From Protostelium mycophagum (taxonomy: Eukaryota > Evosea > Variosea > Protosteliida > Protosteliaceae), in contig MZNV01002263.1 of assembly GCA_002081555.1 (NCBI GenBank), forward strand, positions 55,408 through 119,407: a stretch of DNA of 64,000 nt, given 5' to 3'. Shown here piece after piece: positions 1 to 14,500 of the stretch. The notes beneath the pieces were generated by a model. That model saw only the letters and a program-made list of their open reading frames with translations, did no database searches and was not told where the DNA came from. The position numbers and the translations under genes were made by a program. The number at the start of each line of letters is the position of its first letter. The first letter of the stretch is position 1.

Positions 1-267
1 GGGTATGCGTGAAAATTAAGACGCAATGATTGTGCTGATCGAAAAAGATGAGAAACATGAGTAACCATTCTCTCTCTGTAGAAGAACAATTGCACAAGTA
101 AATCTTAAAGATTAAAATGTTATATAATTTATATTCATAACCAAAAAATTATATATTTTCATTTTTATTGTAATTTTTGTGGTTTATTCCACATATGACA
201 ATTTCGAAAATTAAATTTCTATTTAAATCTCAAATTTGAAACTTTCTAACCGGAAGAAGGTTCTGGA
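1..267. other. 5' flank or upstream intron of the cyclase gene
   Basis: This stretch is AT-rich. I see no convincing coding exon in it. A short ATG frame at about 27-63 ends quickly. It is either the 5' flank of the cyclase gene or an intron following exons that lie left of the window. Confidence 0.4.
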
Positions 268-3200
268 TGGACCCGGCGATTTTCTGTTCAGAGAACGGAA
301 TCATTCTCGGAATGAACGACCAAGCTCTACAACTCCTCGGTAAATTCACACGAAATTCAAGCGAAATTCCATCTGACGTTTGAAGGATATACTAAAGATA
401 ATCTCTTAAAGAAGAGTATACACATGTTGCTGCCTCCAAGCACAGCACAAAAGCATGAAAGGCTTTTGCATTATTTTTTGGTGACTGGCGGGAAGAGATT
501 AAATGGTAATTATTATTATTTCATTTATTATTATTATTATTTTAATATTATTTTATTATCGTTTTTTTATTTTTTTCTAGGAGATGATTTCCCGCATTTT
601 TCCATGTTTAAAATCTGTTTGGCAGTTTTATTTTACGAAAGAAATTGGCAGGAAATATCTTCCACGTTTGTATCATGATGACGTCATCTGACGTATATAC
701 GTAGGACATCCCCGTAAAGTGGCAATCATGTCATCTTCCAGACAAAAGTTATACGTTTCCTTAGCAATCAATGAAGAGAATACAGAAGGCATCAGAAAAT
801 TTATTCTTACCATGAGACAGGTAATTTTCACGGAAATTTCGCGTGTATAAGAAAAAAATGACTGACGTCTCGTTGTAGACGACAGAACCTTTGGAGGGAG
901 AGAATAATAGCCCGAGGGAAGATGTAGATGAAGACCCCAGAAGGGTATGATGACGTCATCTTTTGAATCCGTATTTTCCCGCCAATTTTCCCTGACATTT
1001 TCAGGTCGGAAAGCTATATTTAGACACAGATTCCATCGTAGAATCTCTGACCCCGATCCAGAGAAATCTACTCATCTCAAAGTATGCAGGTGAGGGAATT
1101 GTAGAGGGTCGATCTAATTTTTGTAGACCACTCCCCGGCAAACAGAGCCCTTGTCGACAATTTGTTGAAAAAATTGGCCAAGTGGGACCATAACCCCGTG
1201 GTCAAATATAAGGTGATATCTCCCACTTTTTCCCGGAAAATTCCCAGTAAAATCCAATTTTTTCAAAGGAAAATTCTGTTGAAAAAATCGAAATTTTCGA
1301 GGAAAATTTCGGGAAATTTCTACAACTTATTCGATCCAGGGAGAGTTGGACAATGACGCAAAGACCAAGAAGAGAGGAAAAGCATCCCCAGACGAATACC
1401 AACTTGTCAACAAATCCATTTTATTGGACCACCACAGGTGAGATATCACACCTCATCTCCTCATGACATCACACCTCATCCATTTTTTCAACTTGAAATT
1501 TTTTTGTCATCTACAACTCTGTAAAATGGTCATAAGATACAGGTTCTGGCATGAGAACTCCAAGAGGCCTACAGAGGACGACAGGACTGATGCAGACATA
1601 GGGCTAGTGTCTGTGCTAGCCTCTTATTGCCCCAAACTGGTGGTCCGAAGGCTTATGAATTCTGCGGTAGACATAAATGCACCAGAGATAGAGGTGAATT
1701 TTCATGGAAAATTCGAATATTGAATTTTTAATCTTGAAGTTTTCCTACACAAGATAATAAATCTGTGCGAGATAACATTTCGGCAAAGCCGCAATAAAGA
1801 CACTGCTACACAACCGGCTTTTGTTGTTTACCATCACAAAGATACATATTCACAACAAATTCTGGCAACACAGACTGTGGCAAAGCCCCATAAAATCCTA
1901 TAAACATTTGTGATGCCACATTCACGCGGGAAACCTCATTAGAACATCACAAGACTGAGATACACAGCAATACACCGCCGCTGTCATGTTTGCAGACATA
2001 TCGGGGTTCACTGCATTGACGGAGCGACTCGCCAGTGCCGGCCTTGAGGGCGTGGAGAAGCTGACTACCGTATTGAACCAGTACTTCGGAGGATTGATCG
2101 GAATAATTCACAGATTCGGAGGGGACATTGTCAAGTTTGCGGGTGGGTGATGACGTCATCATTCGAGATTTCGGATATCTACAAAATGAGATTTTTTTTA
2201 TGGCAAAGTTGGTCAGATTCACAGTTTGCGGTAATGAACGCGTTAATTACCGAGGATTCTTCGTGTGTGAGGAATCTGACCTCTACAATCACGTTTCAAA
2301 TTTTTTACAAGAGATCCAAAAACATAAATAAATTATTTCAAATAAATATTTTCTCCGAAAAATCTCATACTTTCACATAGAAAAAATAACTTACGAAGTG
2401 TAGGAGATGCGGTGCTGGTGATTTGGCCCACAGGTTCAAGGCCAGGGTTGAGTGGAGCCATCTTATTGGCTTGCCAATGCGCAAAGGCTCTACTTGAAGA
2501 ACTAGGCATGATCTTTATTTCACTGTTCAAAAGACAACCTAAGACACTCTATTTCTGAACGTGATGACGTCATCTGACGTGATTGTAGATGTATATACTG
2601 TGGAGGGTGTGGGGAGTGTTTTGAGATTGCACATTGGTGTTGGTGCTGGAGAAGTGCACGGCATCCACATCGGTGGTGTGGATAACCGAGTTGAATTTTT
2701 TATTTCGGGACAAGTGAGCATCTACAATCCCATCTCCACCGATTTTTCACTGAAATTTCAAGGTGTTGGAGCAAGTCTCAAACTGTGAAAAGCAAGCACA
2801 GCCGGGAGAGGTTTACGTCTCCGTCATCGCGTGGTTGTTGGTGGAGACCGGAAGAATAAACGGGATGCAGAGGGGTAAAGGCGCCCTCGCCAATTATAGA
2901 CTGGACTCAATAGAAGTCCCCGCTGGTACGTAATGTCTCGTTGTAGTCCGTCAACGTTTTGGTTTTTTCTCACAGAACTTTCTTGAACCGCACTAAACCC
3001 TAAACCCCGCAGAACTGCCGCAAGAAGTCCCTCTACAATTGTATAAAGATATGGAAACATCACTGAAGAGGTATATCCCCGCCTCCGTCATGCGGCACAT
3101 CGATACGGGGACTAAGCATTGGCTTGCCGAGCTGAGGCGTGTGAGCGTAATCTTCTTGAACTTGACGGTGCCTTTCAAAGAGAGTGGGGTTTCGGAGTTA

Positions 3201-6200
3201 CAGACGGTTGTCACGGAGATGCAGACTATTATCTCAAAATACGAGGGGACGATAAGACAATTCATGATAGATGGTATGTCTACACCATTGTAGATGGTCA
3301 AAATATATCTATTGAAACAAAAGAAAATACTTCAGGCCTGAAATAACAAAAAATAAATAATAAATAAAATCTGACCATTGTAGATAAAGGAAGTGTTTTG
3401 ATTGTGGGATTCGGACCACCGCCTCTCAGTCACCAAGACGACGCCATAAGAGCTGTAAAGACCGCGCTAGAGATTCTAGATAGACTGAGGCAACTGAACG
3501 CACCCTGCGCGATAGGCGAGTTGTAGTCCGTCGATCTGTAACTGTCTCGTTGTAGATGGTCAATATTTATTAATTTTAATGCGGGTTAGGTGTCACAACG
3601 GGTAGAGCTTTTTGTGGTGATGTTGGCACAGAACAGAGAAGGTGAGTCATTCAAATTCAAATTTTGGCGGGAAAATAACCATGTACAGAGAGTACGCCAT
3701 GGTGGGAGACATGGTCGTGAGTTCTAAGATCCCATCTTTCATCTACAATTCTGATCTAAAAATAGAACTTGGCTGCCAGATTGATGGCAGCAGCCAAGAG
3801 CGGCATCTTGACAGATATGGACACTGCAGAAGCCTGTAAAACGGCAGAAGACATTCGGTTCGAAAAACTGCCAGACATTCGGGTGAAAGGAAAGGCAAAC
3901 CCCATCGCTGTGTTCCAGCCCGCCATACAGATACGGTAGAAATTTTCAAAGAAATTTATCGTTGTAGAATTGCGTATGATCGACTTTTGTATTTTCTCGG
4001 AGTTTTCGGATCAGTTTCCGTGAAATTTCTGAGAAATTTCAGGAACAGCGGGAGGACCCCCGGGAAGAGGGGCGGCAACGCGGTCGGAAATATTTTTGGT
4101 CGGGAAGATGAGATCAGAAATATCCAAAGAATCTGCAACCGCATCAAAAAGGTTCGTACGTAATGATGACATGTGATGACGTCATCAGTCGGTATCCGCG
4201 GCGACGATCAAGATTGACGGGAGCGAAATAAATAATTTATTGAATTCTCCATCGGGCAGGTCAGTTTACAAAATCTATTGAAATAAAATTGACTGGTTGT
4301 AGATACGACACGGTGAGGGGTAGACCGGGTGCATCTACAACTTCACAAGTCAGAGTGATTATCTTGGAGGGAGAAGCAGGTGATATAATTCATACAAATC
4401 TATACTTCACTGAGCAGTTTGGATTGGCAGAGCCACAACAACATTGCACTACTACTTAAAAATCTTGATGGATAACGGTAATCGAGCCGCAACCTAACAA
4501 CGAACGCATAGAAACGAATACATTCAAATCTATTCCAACAGAAACAAACGATACAAGATAGTCTGAAGAGTATAGGGATTGGAAAGACAAGGCTACTATC
4601 ATTTATAGAGGATCAATGGAAAGAGAATCAATTGCGGGTGTTCACCGGTATTGGCTCTCAACTCGAAGGTGAGGATTTTATTTCCCTGAAAATTTAAAAT
4701 AGAAGAATTTTTAAAAATAAAAATCAAAGAATTTTTTAAAAAATAAAAATAGAAGAATTTTTTTAAAATAAAAATCTTCAGGCTCGAAACAATATTACGC
4801 GTGGCAAGATATATTTCGAGAAGCATTAAACCTTAAGTCTCCGGCACTGTCTTTGCTGCCAGATATAGAGGCTCAATTAGAGCCCGAACTGATTCCACTC
4901 TTGAACTGCGTGTTGCCTCTCAACAGAGTGGAGACTCCCAGAATCCAGGTGAAATTCCCGTGAAATTTCACTGTTGTAGATTGACATGTTGCAGGCGATG
5001 GGAGGGCAGATGAGGTCGGAACAGACACTGTTGATATTGATGAAATTGCTGGGGCTTCTGATACCCCACAAATCCCTCATCACCATAGAGAATGCGCAGT
5101 GGTGAGTTGTAGATAGCGTTGTAGACGAATCCTTGTCCACAATTAAAACTATTTTTTTTTGGTTTTTAATGAATAACAAATGAAAAGGACAGGTTAGATT
5201 CAGCTTCTTGGGGTCTTGCCCTCAGCGTATCCCAGCAACTCCCTGGAGTACTTCTCGTATTAGCAATGAGATCTGCATCCACTAAAAACACATCCTTTCA
5301 GTACTCACAATTGGTGCGCCAAGACTACTGCCTGCAAGTTAATTTACGGCCTCTTACGGAAGAAGAGACCGCCTCACAAGCCGCTGACATCCTACACGTA
5401 TGATTCTCCATGAAATTTCGTGGAAATAATCAAATTGATGAAAATAGGTGGACAGGATCGCGCCAGAAGTGGCACAGAAGGTTCATGAAAAGAGTCAAGG
5501 AAATCCATTCATGACCCAAGAGATCGTCCAGACATTGAAGACAAGAGTAACACCCACCCGAAACGGCCAAGGCACAGAGTGTATCATGACAAAAGAAGTA
5601 TGATATCATGTATCTGCTCCTAAAAATAGACGTCGGGATGTTGATATGTCTGTAGGTTGAAGAAGCGCTTGAATCGGTGCCAAACTCTATAGCTGGGCTG
5701 TTGACGTCAAGATTGGACAAACTCACCCCATCACAACAGATCACATTGAAGGTGATGACGTCATCACCACAAGTCTTAATCTCTGCAGATCAGCACGGTC
5801 ATCGGTCAGATCTTCTCCTTACCTATTATCCAGCAATTGCTTGTCGCGGAGGCGCAATGTGACCCCGCACAAGTTGAAAAAGACTTGGTTGTCCTCGAGT
5901 CAGTGTCTCTATTGTATCAAGAGGAGCCTTCACCGAACGAACCGCCGACTTATTGCTTCGCAAACACACTGATCCGGTGAGATCTACATCGTTGTAGATG
6001 TGATGTCATGTTGATTTTTCTGACGTGTTGTAGTGATGTCATATATAATATCATGACGTTTGCTCAGAGGAGAAGTACACACAAGATCCTCGCACAGATC
6101 TATATGAAGGATAACCCTGGCAACACGTCATACTATCCCATCGTCGCATACCATGTCAAGGTGAAAATTCTTCTACTTTTCGTCGAAATTTCACTGAAAT

Positions 6201-8428
6201 TTCGATAGTTGTCAGAAGAGAATCACGCTCTAGCAACGGAATATTATCTGAAGGCGGGCAGTAATTGTCTTTACGCTTACGCTTATCATGCCGCTGTGGG
6301 ACATTTCAGCGAAGCGTTATCTCTTATCGATCTACAAGATCTGATGGGATCTATCGAAGCCATAGGTGAATTTTCCCCGAAATTTCGAGAACGAAGACGT
6401 GAAATTTCGTCGAAATTTCGTTGAAAAAAGAATAGGAGTGGAAAGAAAATTGGCCAGCGCTTATTATAATCTGGGACAGCTCTCTATGGCCGATGAACAC
6501 TTCAGGAAAGCATTAGAAATGATGAGTGTTCCCATACCTTATGAAGGCCGCAAGACAAAAGAAATCCTCAAGGTTTGAATTTTCTCCGAATTTTCGACGA
6601 CCTTTCGTCAGAATTCTCGACGAAATTTTTTCATCGGAAATTTCACGGAGATTTCAGGGAAAATTCAGCTGAATGATGCAGGGCTTGTCCAAGCTAAAGT
6701 TGACAAATTGGCCCTTCAGTAATGAACAAATGAAGTTATCACAACAAGAGGAGACGCCACACCGAAAGAGGGAGACCGTGCTATGTCTAGTGGCCCTGGC
6801 TAGGGTCCATTTTTACAGTGGAAACAAAGGGTTGGCACTGTACTGCGCCTCTCTCGCCATGTGAGTTTTTGTATTATTTGCAAGTGTATCTCATTCAACT
6901 TTTGGGCTAAATTGCGTTGTGTTGCGGCTTTGCACAAACAAAACAGTTGTCGATATTACAACAGAAGATATGTCAACACGTGAAATTTCGTTGAATTCTC
7001 TCAGACAATTCGCTGATGGAGTATCCCCTTATGAAGTCATGGAGGTGACGTCATCTTGACATCTCATGACATCTTTGACATTTTGACAGGTGTACGCCAT
7101 CGCAGCACTGATGAACGGGATTAATGCCAATCACGACAATGCAGAGGCTTACATCAGCAAAGCCAGACAACTTTCAGGCGTCCAGAAGAAGAAGATCGAC
7201 ACCGTCAAGGTGAAATTTCCCGGAAATTTCACAAGTCAAATTGACATCTTTGACAGGTCACGGAACAGATGTCAGCCATGTATTTCTCGGGAATCTGCAA
7301 ATGGGATAGGGCTGAAGAATGCTCGCAACAAGCGTTGGAAGCATCAAATCAGGCACAGGACATCAGAGCCATTGAAGAGTGCAAAATATTTTCAGGGACA
7401 TCACATTATTACAAAGGAGATATCTGGACTTCGTTGGTCATGACAGGAGATGCCCTGAAGGTTGAGAGGTTCTTTGTCTGTTTTTGTTTTGCTTCTTACA
7501 ACTCCCAAATCGCCTCCACATTGATCTAAGACGATTAATTATATAGTTTATTAATTATATCAGAGTGCCTATTTGAGGGGTGATCCCACCATCCAAATTC
7601 TCGCCCTATGTGCGCAAGCCAGAAATTATTTCGCCGTTTCGGATTGGCCCAATACTCTGGCAATGCTAAGCGAAGTCAAAGTGTGTTATCACCATTTTCT
7701 CTCTCCTCATTAATAATCTACAGGTCGCCATCATGTCATCCGGAACACTCGATGCTGCATTTGGAGAGATCATCTACAATGGCATAATGTCCATGATGCA
7801 TCTCAAAATGAATGAGGAAGATCTCGCTCTCGCGCTCGCTGATCACGGCCTTGAACGTCTGAATAATGCGGACCCCGGACTCTACCTCTGCGCAATAGGT
7901 TACTCCTGCATCACCGAAGTGTTCATCACCCTATTGTCCAAACACGTCATCAGTACACAAAAATTACACGCCCCAGGCAGAGTCAGCTACAGACAGAAGT
8001 TGATCGCCAAAACCGAAAAGTCACTTGAATTATTGTCCAAATTTGCACAGGTATTATTTAAAATCCTCGTCTTTTTGACAAATAAAGGTATTCCCCGTGG
8101 CACAACCAAGGGCTGAATTCATGAAGGGTGCTCTGAACTGGTAGATTAGATTTATTTTTCACAAGGAGATTTTAAATACTGCAGGCTCAACGGAAAGCAT
8201 GCCAAGGCAGAAGTCGACTGGACGAGGGCTCTAAACACGGCCAAACAACACAGCATGGTCCACGAACAGGCTTACCTCTTGTATTTCAAAGGGCAGCTGA
8301 TCGGCAGCCTTACAGACATCAGTGCGGCGACAAAACTATGGCCGGCCATTGCGGCTTCTTCGAGTCCGGTGCACTTGCCGTCCGGGTCCTCTTCTCTGGA
8401 AGTTTCACAGAGCGAAATGAACACATAG
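268..8428 (+). CDS. PAS domain, two-domain class III nucleotidyl cyclase, AAA ATPase and TPR (soluble adenylyl cyclase type)
   Basis: Multi-exon gene making cAMP or cGMP. Exons at 268-339 and from 386 to about 820 encode a PAS-like fold (ENGIILGMN, then GYTKDNLLKKS and GKRLNGHPRKVA). Catalytic domain C1 starts near 1960 with MFADISGFTALTERL and has GGDIVKFA joined across an intron to GDAVLVIWPT; both metal-binding Asp are present. C2 spans about 3003-3935 (GVTTGRAFCGDVG, EYAMVGD, VNLAARLM). Next comes an ATPase: FGREDEI, a Walker A (GEAGIGKT) split by intron 4380-4575, and a Walker-B-like LITIENAQW near 5080. The C-terminal third (about 6050-8428) is helical and TPR-like and ends SEMNT-stop. 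This is the order of mammalian ADCY10 and Dictyostelium SgcA, but a leading PAS is not part of the usual architecture. Product choice (cAMP or cGMP) cannot be read here. The start at 268 is tentative because PAS could begin in an upstream exon. The intron at 2506-2588 has a GC donor. Confidence 0.93.
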
Positions 8429-8539
8429 TAGACATAGTAGATAGATAGTTTTTCGTCTTGTTTTATTTTATTTATTTATATTTATTTATGTTGGGTCGGG
8501 TTCTCTTGGCTTTCGATTTGTAGTGGAATTCCAACCTCT
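8429..8539. other. Short gap between convergent genes
   Basis: About 110 bases separate the cyclase stop from the receptor stop on the other strand. It holds an ATTTATTTATATTTATTT tract, which could supply polyadenylation signals to either gene. No coding signal was seen. Confidence 0.5.
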
Positions 8540-11500
8540 TCAAAAAGTCAGAAGATTTATTTCTTGAATATTTTTAGTCATTTTCTACACTTACCAGCAT
8601 CACTCTCCGCTTTCAGCAGTGCAGCTTCTACAAGAGAAAGTGTAATCGGATTTTGAGCAAACTCTTGTGGAGCTAAACTTGATCTCGGACTGTAACTGTA
8701 GAGGTCCTCTGCTGTTGAAGGCGCGGTCACTGGCTCCGTGGGAAGCGCCAAACTTCCCGGAGCTTGGCTGGCACGGGGTGTGGAGACAGGACTGTGTGAG
8801 TACAACAAATTGGGAGATTCTTCGGGATTGGACTCCACCTTTGGAGCGTGGACAGATCCCCTTGAATTGATCGTTGGAGACTTGTTGTGGTAGTTGTTGA
8901 GATGGTAACTCATTCTATCCTCCTTCCTCTACGTCGTGGTTAGGACTCTGTTGCTCCATGAAGAAACTCACCTTTGTTTCCGCTGCCTGCTTTATCTCGG
9001 TCTGTTCCTTGACTAAGATCTCGGAGATGCTCTTGAAATTTCCTCGGAATTTCAACGGGGACCAACTGAATCCGAATCAGAAAAAAATATCATTCTACAA
9101 CTGACCAACTCCTGATGATAGACACCAGAATGTCTGGTGTCTTGTCCTTGGGAATGAAGGGGTGCTCTTTGTCGTCTTTGATGTGCTGCTCCACGTCTTC
9201 GTCCTTGATGTTGTGGTACGGCGCTCTGCCTCCATCACACATCTCCAAGATTGTCATACCAAAAGACCAGACTTCGGATCTGCTGTCTGGCGGATTTCCC
9301 TTCAAGACCTCCATACTCTAAAAGACGTCAGAAAACCTGATGGAGCATGACTGGTTTACCGTCCATCTGACAGGAGGTTTGCGATTCACTTTGACAGCGC
9401 GCACAGATCCGAGTTCGTAAGCCATGCTCAGATCTGTCAATTTTGCCATGGGAGCGTTTCCAGAGCCTTGCCTCAGCAGTACGTTATTACAGTTCAGGTT
9501 TTGCAATACCATATCCGCTTCAGTAATGTATCTCATCGCACCGACTATGTCTCTCGCACTGAATCCAATTATCTCTTGTTGCATTTAAATAAAAGTATTT
9601 TCATATTGCTTTGAATAAAACGACTCTGTTGTTGTCTGTCAAAACAGAGCAAATCGACTCACAATGACAATGCGAATTCTTCAGACAATTCGTTGTTCTC
9701 CACGAACTTCTTGAGTGTTAAGTAAGGCATCCATTCAATGATAAAACAGAAGGCGTCGTCCCTGATACAAGTTCCAAAGTAAGAGGCAACATTGGGGTGG
9801 TGGGATTTCTGTTGGGTTTTAGAAAAAACTTTTTCAAAAAAAACAAACCTTCAAAATGTCAATCTGATAGGCCCTCCTTTCCGCACTGATGTCAAACATG
9901 TCAATCAACGCCACCTTGAGATGTCAGTGTCATGTCACAATGGAGAATCATACCTCAGTCATCCCCTTCATCATGGCCTTGTAGACCTTTGCGTGACTGC
10001 TGACCAGCGGATCACCCAGTATTTCGATATCCTGAGATGTGAACTGGTTGGTCACAATATTGGACCTCAACTCGATTTCCATGTCACTTTGTTTCAGCTG
10101 TTGATTTCTATTCCAAAAGAACACGGCACCCGCGATGATCCCGACAAGTGCGAGGATCGCGATGACAATGCCGATCTTGTCACGTCAAATATATTCGTAC
10201 TTGATTATACTTTCACGAATGAATCGTCAGTGAAATGAAATGAAGAAATAGACTCACAATCGCGCCTGCGCTGAGTGAAGAGGACCCTGAGCGTGCTGGC
10301 GGAGGGAGTATAGCATTGACAGTGAAATTCGTCAAGTGATTACACAGGCATACGATGAGCGAAGTGTTGGTCGTTACGGTAGTGCACCCATCCGTAGACC
10401 AAGACTGTGTCTCTTCGTGCCAGAAAACACAAGCGAGGACTTTGAATTATTAAAAATTTTGCTTCTAAATGATCCAAATACCTCTTCCACTGGGAGCGGG
10501 GCCGGTAGTGTTCATTACGATCTTGATGGGGGTCGTGAGGTTCTGAACAGTCTGTTCTCTCCCTGACTGGTCCAAAATCTGATGACGTCATCACACGTCA
10601 CGTGTCACGTGACAAGATCACCTGTGCGGCAGTTACGCTGGAATATAGAGAGGCATTGGATATCTTCTCGAAAGGGTTGTAGTTGAAAGCCACAACGACT
10701 GCGGCGAAAGAGTTGTTACTTCCAGCGCCTTGGAACGCGATCGAAGGAAAAGCAAAGGACACCGCTGGGAGCTCTATAGAAGCATTTCGAGGAGTGGATA
10801 CCTGAAATCATTGTTTTAGGACATGTCGACTCCAATTGTATTTCATTTGTATTGTTGTTGGTATAAACAATTTTATATTTATTTTGCAAACAAAAACAGT
10901 GGATATATCTTGAAATTTTTTTAAAAAAATTACAATGATATATTTACCTTCTGGCCAGTCAGAGTGACCTCTGGTGAGGACACCAAGAAAGATGTAGACG
11001 AACGCAACAGAGCCGTAGACACCTGTTGAAGCACCGTGTTGATACCTGATGTGTCCGATGTATTGGACAAAACGGTCTGAAGGATCGCCTGCCTCTGCTT
11101 AGTCCACGCATAAAATGCGGCTTGCCGCGATAATGAAATAAATACTATAAAACATTATATCTGTATAATACTCCGGAATAATATGTTGGCTTCCCACAAA
11201 ATAACATTACAATATTGAAAGAACTTACCTGTGCTGTCCCAATCGATACGGTATTATTCGGATTATTCAGGTAATCAATAAGTTGACTAGAAGCAGCGGC
11301 CGAGCAAAAAGACAGTGATGCCGGAGGTGGTACCGCCAAGTTTAATTGTGCAGAGATGAGGTCGGTGCAAAATTGTTTCTGGGAATTGACAAGAGAGGCG
11401 ATGTTGGATAAGTCTGTGCTTCCCAAACATGGCGACGGGTTCGCAGCTGCGACGGTCAATGTGGGAGGTTCAGTCATGTTTGAAATTCTAACGGTTGATT

Positions 11501-14500
11501 TTGGCGGGAAAAAAGAAATGGAGTTTGTGATTTGCATTTATATGCGACGGGTTTTTTTGCTATGTCTGTGATTTGCTTCGCGGCAAGCCGCGAAGGTTTC
11601 GCTTGTGGTCGGTGTGTTAAGAAATTCGTTATACTGCTATAAATAATAAACGCAGAGACTCACATCTTGACGCTGACAACATATACTGGACGAGGGCAGC
11701 CGGGTCTCTACTGACATAACGGTATTGGTCACAGGGACAATATTGCTAACACCATCAGATATATACATTTGTAGAGTAAATACGTCGGAGGCACTGGAGA
11801 CTCGGCAGCTGACCGCTGTGTAGGGAAAGATTACTGACTGGTTGTAGATGGTCACGTTCAAAGGCAGCTTCAAGACGGAGATTGAGGTAACCAAGGGGAC
11901 CTGTCATCTTCAATATTTCCATGAAATTTCACGTCGGACCTGGATGAGCAACGCGGAATGCGCGGTGAGTACAGATGCGTTACAAGCGACTCCGTTCAGA
12001 GTGGCAGAAACGATGTTTCTGTCGGGATAAATTGGGCCAAAATTGGACCCATTCACCAGGATGGTTCCTCCTACTAGAGGTGCGGAGGGTACCTGAATGA
12101 CATCATTCGTCATGTCATCATTCACAATCGATCATCATGATGACTTTAAGACTTTAATACCGTTGACAGAGAAGGCGGCTGGTAACCCCAAGACCCCTGC
12201 ATGTTGAAGGTTAAATTTCTGTCCTGTGTTGCCAGCAAAAAACGGAGTCCCGCACCAGCGCCAGGTCCCACAATGCAAGAGAAGGTCGATGGGTAGGGCT
12301 GGGCTGTACAGATGTCAGGATGACGTGTGATGACGTATCATTACGTACATCCGGTACATCCGATGGAACTACCATCTAGCTGGAAGAATTGGAATGCCTG
12401 CTGTTGTCCCAAATGTGTAGCGGTGATGGTGACGATCCCCCCGGTTGTGGGAATCTACAACCAGTCGATATGTGACGTACTTAAATCGAAACTTACCGTG
12501 GTGGAATTTGTGACTACCGGTATTCCGGCAGCATCTACAGATTTTAGCATGACGAATTATTTTTCAAATCACTTCGTGCCAACAACAAAAACACCAGCGA
12601 AATAACTCGAACGCGATGCCGGCTTTGCCGCGATAGACTTCAAAATATAAAATGTCTCACTCGTCACGTTGAATGTGATGTTGTTGCCAAACACATTTAA
12701 TACTGCCACGTCTGCAATATAGTTTGGACAAATAAAGCTGACAGTATATGTCGTCGAATTGAAAGAGCTGGAAGTGGTATTGCAAATGCCGGAATTGGTG
12801 ATGATGGTGGGGGTATCTGTGGTATCTGTCCCATAGAGGATACCGGAATATGGCGAATCGGCGACCACCGCGTAGAACACCACGGGAGCTGCCAGTGTTA
12901 GACCACGTGAATTTTTTACAGATATCACCTTGAATCTGAGCAGTCAATGTCGTATAAGAGAAATTACTCCACACTATAGAAGCTATCGGTGATGTCAGTC
13001 TCAATGATGTGCAAATGATGGTGGTGTCATTGACAATGTTGAGATCTCGGCAGAGAGACCCCGCGTCTACAACGATGGAGGAGTTATATCGGACCTTCAT
13101 GACCGATGCCCAAGAAAACGGCACCCTGCAGGTCTGGTTGAATGCAAAGTATTGAACACTTTCTGATGGATGTAAACATTCCGTCATCATTAGAAACTTA
13201 CTGGCTCCACTTCCCCCGATGTTGGCACAGATGACGGCGTCTGCGATGTTGTTATAGTCAGTATACGCGCCAGGACTGTTGAATTGTAGCGCGGTGTTCT
13301 CATTGTAGATGTCACCCAGCCTGACAGCGATCGCGCTGGTATTCGTCCCAAAATTCTGTCCCCTTATCGTTACCGCGCCACCCGCGGTTCTTAACGTGGA
13401 GATCTGCGTCATCACGGGAACTGTGTTGTTTCAAAACGATTTCATGACAGAGTCAAATGATCACCTCGGCCTTGGCTTATAGACAAGGAGTAGGAAGCGG
13501 TTCCGTATACCAAACTGACGCTGTATGGACCCTGGTTGCTTAGAGACGGGAGGCTGACCGTGATGGCATTGTTGGTGATGTTCAGGATGTTGCCAGGCAA
13601 CTGTTGTATGGTGAAAGAATATCCGCCGGGCGACCCGGCCGCGAAGGTGCCGGACAGTTGTAGAAGGCCACCGTTGGCCGGAATAATGTTTGGCGCAGTG
13701 AATACCGGTTCTGCATAATTGAGATGAAATTTCAATGAAAACTCGACTTACGTGTGTACTTGATCGATATCTGGAGGGAAGGGAAGGTGGGGCATTGTAG
13801 ATAGAGGTTGGGGGGGTTCCCGTAAACGCCCTGGATCACGCAATTCACGGTGAAATTATTTGCAACGGGACAAAAGTTGTTGGTTCGGGTATCCATCACG
13901 ACGCAATCACTTCGGAGATCAAAACCACCGACCGCCAAAACCCCGGAATTTTGGTCATAGAGGCCCTTTGTGTTGGACAGCCTCGGCGGAGCCTCTGTAA
14001 TCTCATCAGATGGAAATTTCGATGAAATTTGGGTGAAAACTCACGAGTTGAGGCGGATAAGAATGTGGTGGATTGTAGATCGACGAAGACGATCAGACTC
14101 GTCCCGTTGTAGATGGGATTAGGGCAACGGTATTGCATGGACATCAAGGGTGACAAATAATTCCTTGTAACCAAACTGCAACCAGCGGGCAGGTTCGTCA
14201 CATTCACCAATGTCTGTTATTCTTAAACACTTTCATATCGTTAAGAGGTCCTCACCTCGTCGATACCAGCGTTCGAGAAATTGAAAGTGTAATAATAATT
14301 CGCCCCGTCGTATGTCCATTGGGATGAGGTATATGTGGGTGCTGTGCCGTGTCAAAATCTTGTGCATCTAAAAATACGTACGTAAATAAGAATAACTCGT
14401 GAGGCCGTAAAAACCCGGTGGGCTGAATACAGTGAGTGTTCGGGGACCTGTCACCTGTCAATCAAATGTCATGATGACATCTGAGATACCGATGGCAATG

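Noticed and set aside
4380-4470. Apparent loss of the Walker A lysine in the cyclase ATPase
   Set aside because: Short alternative splices gave no GK[ST], but the longer intron 4380-4575 restores GEAGIGKT exactly.
12657-13415. One continuous 252-codon minus-strand frame in the TIG receptor
   Set aside because: The first half is real TIG exon, but the last part reads through a splice site into another frame (a His-rich nonsense stretch), so it is not one exon.
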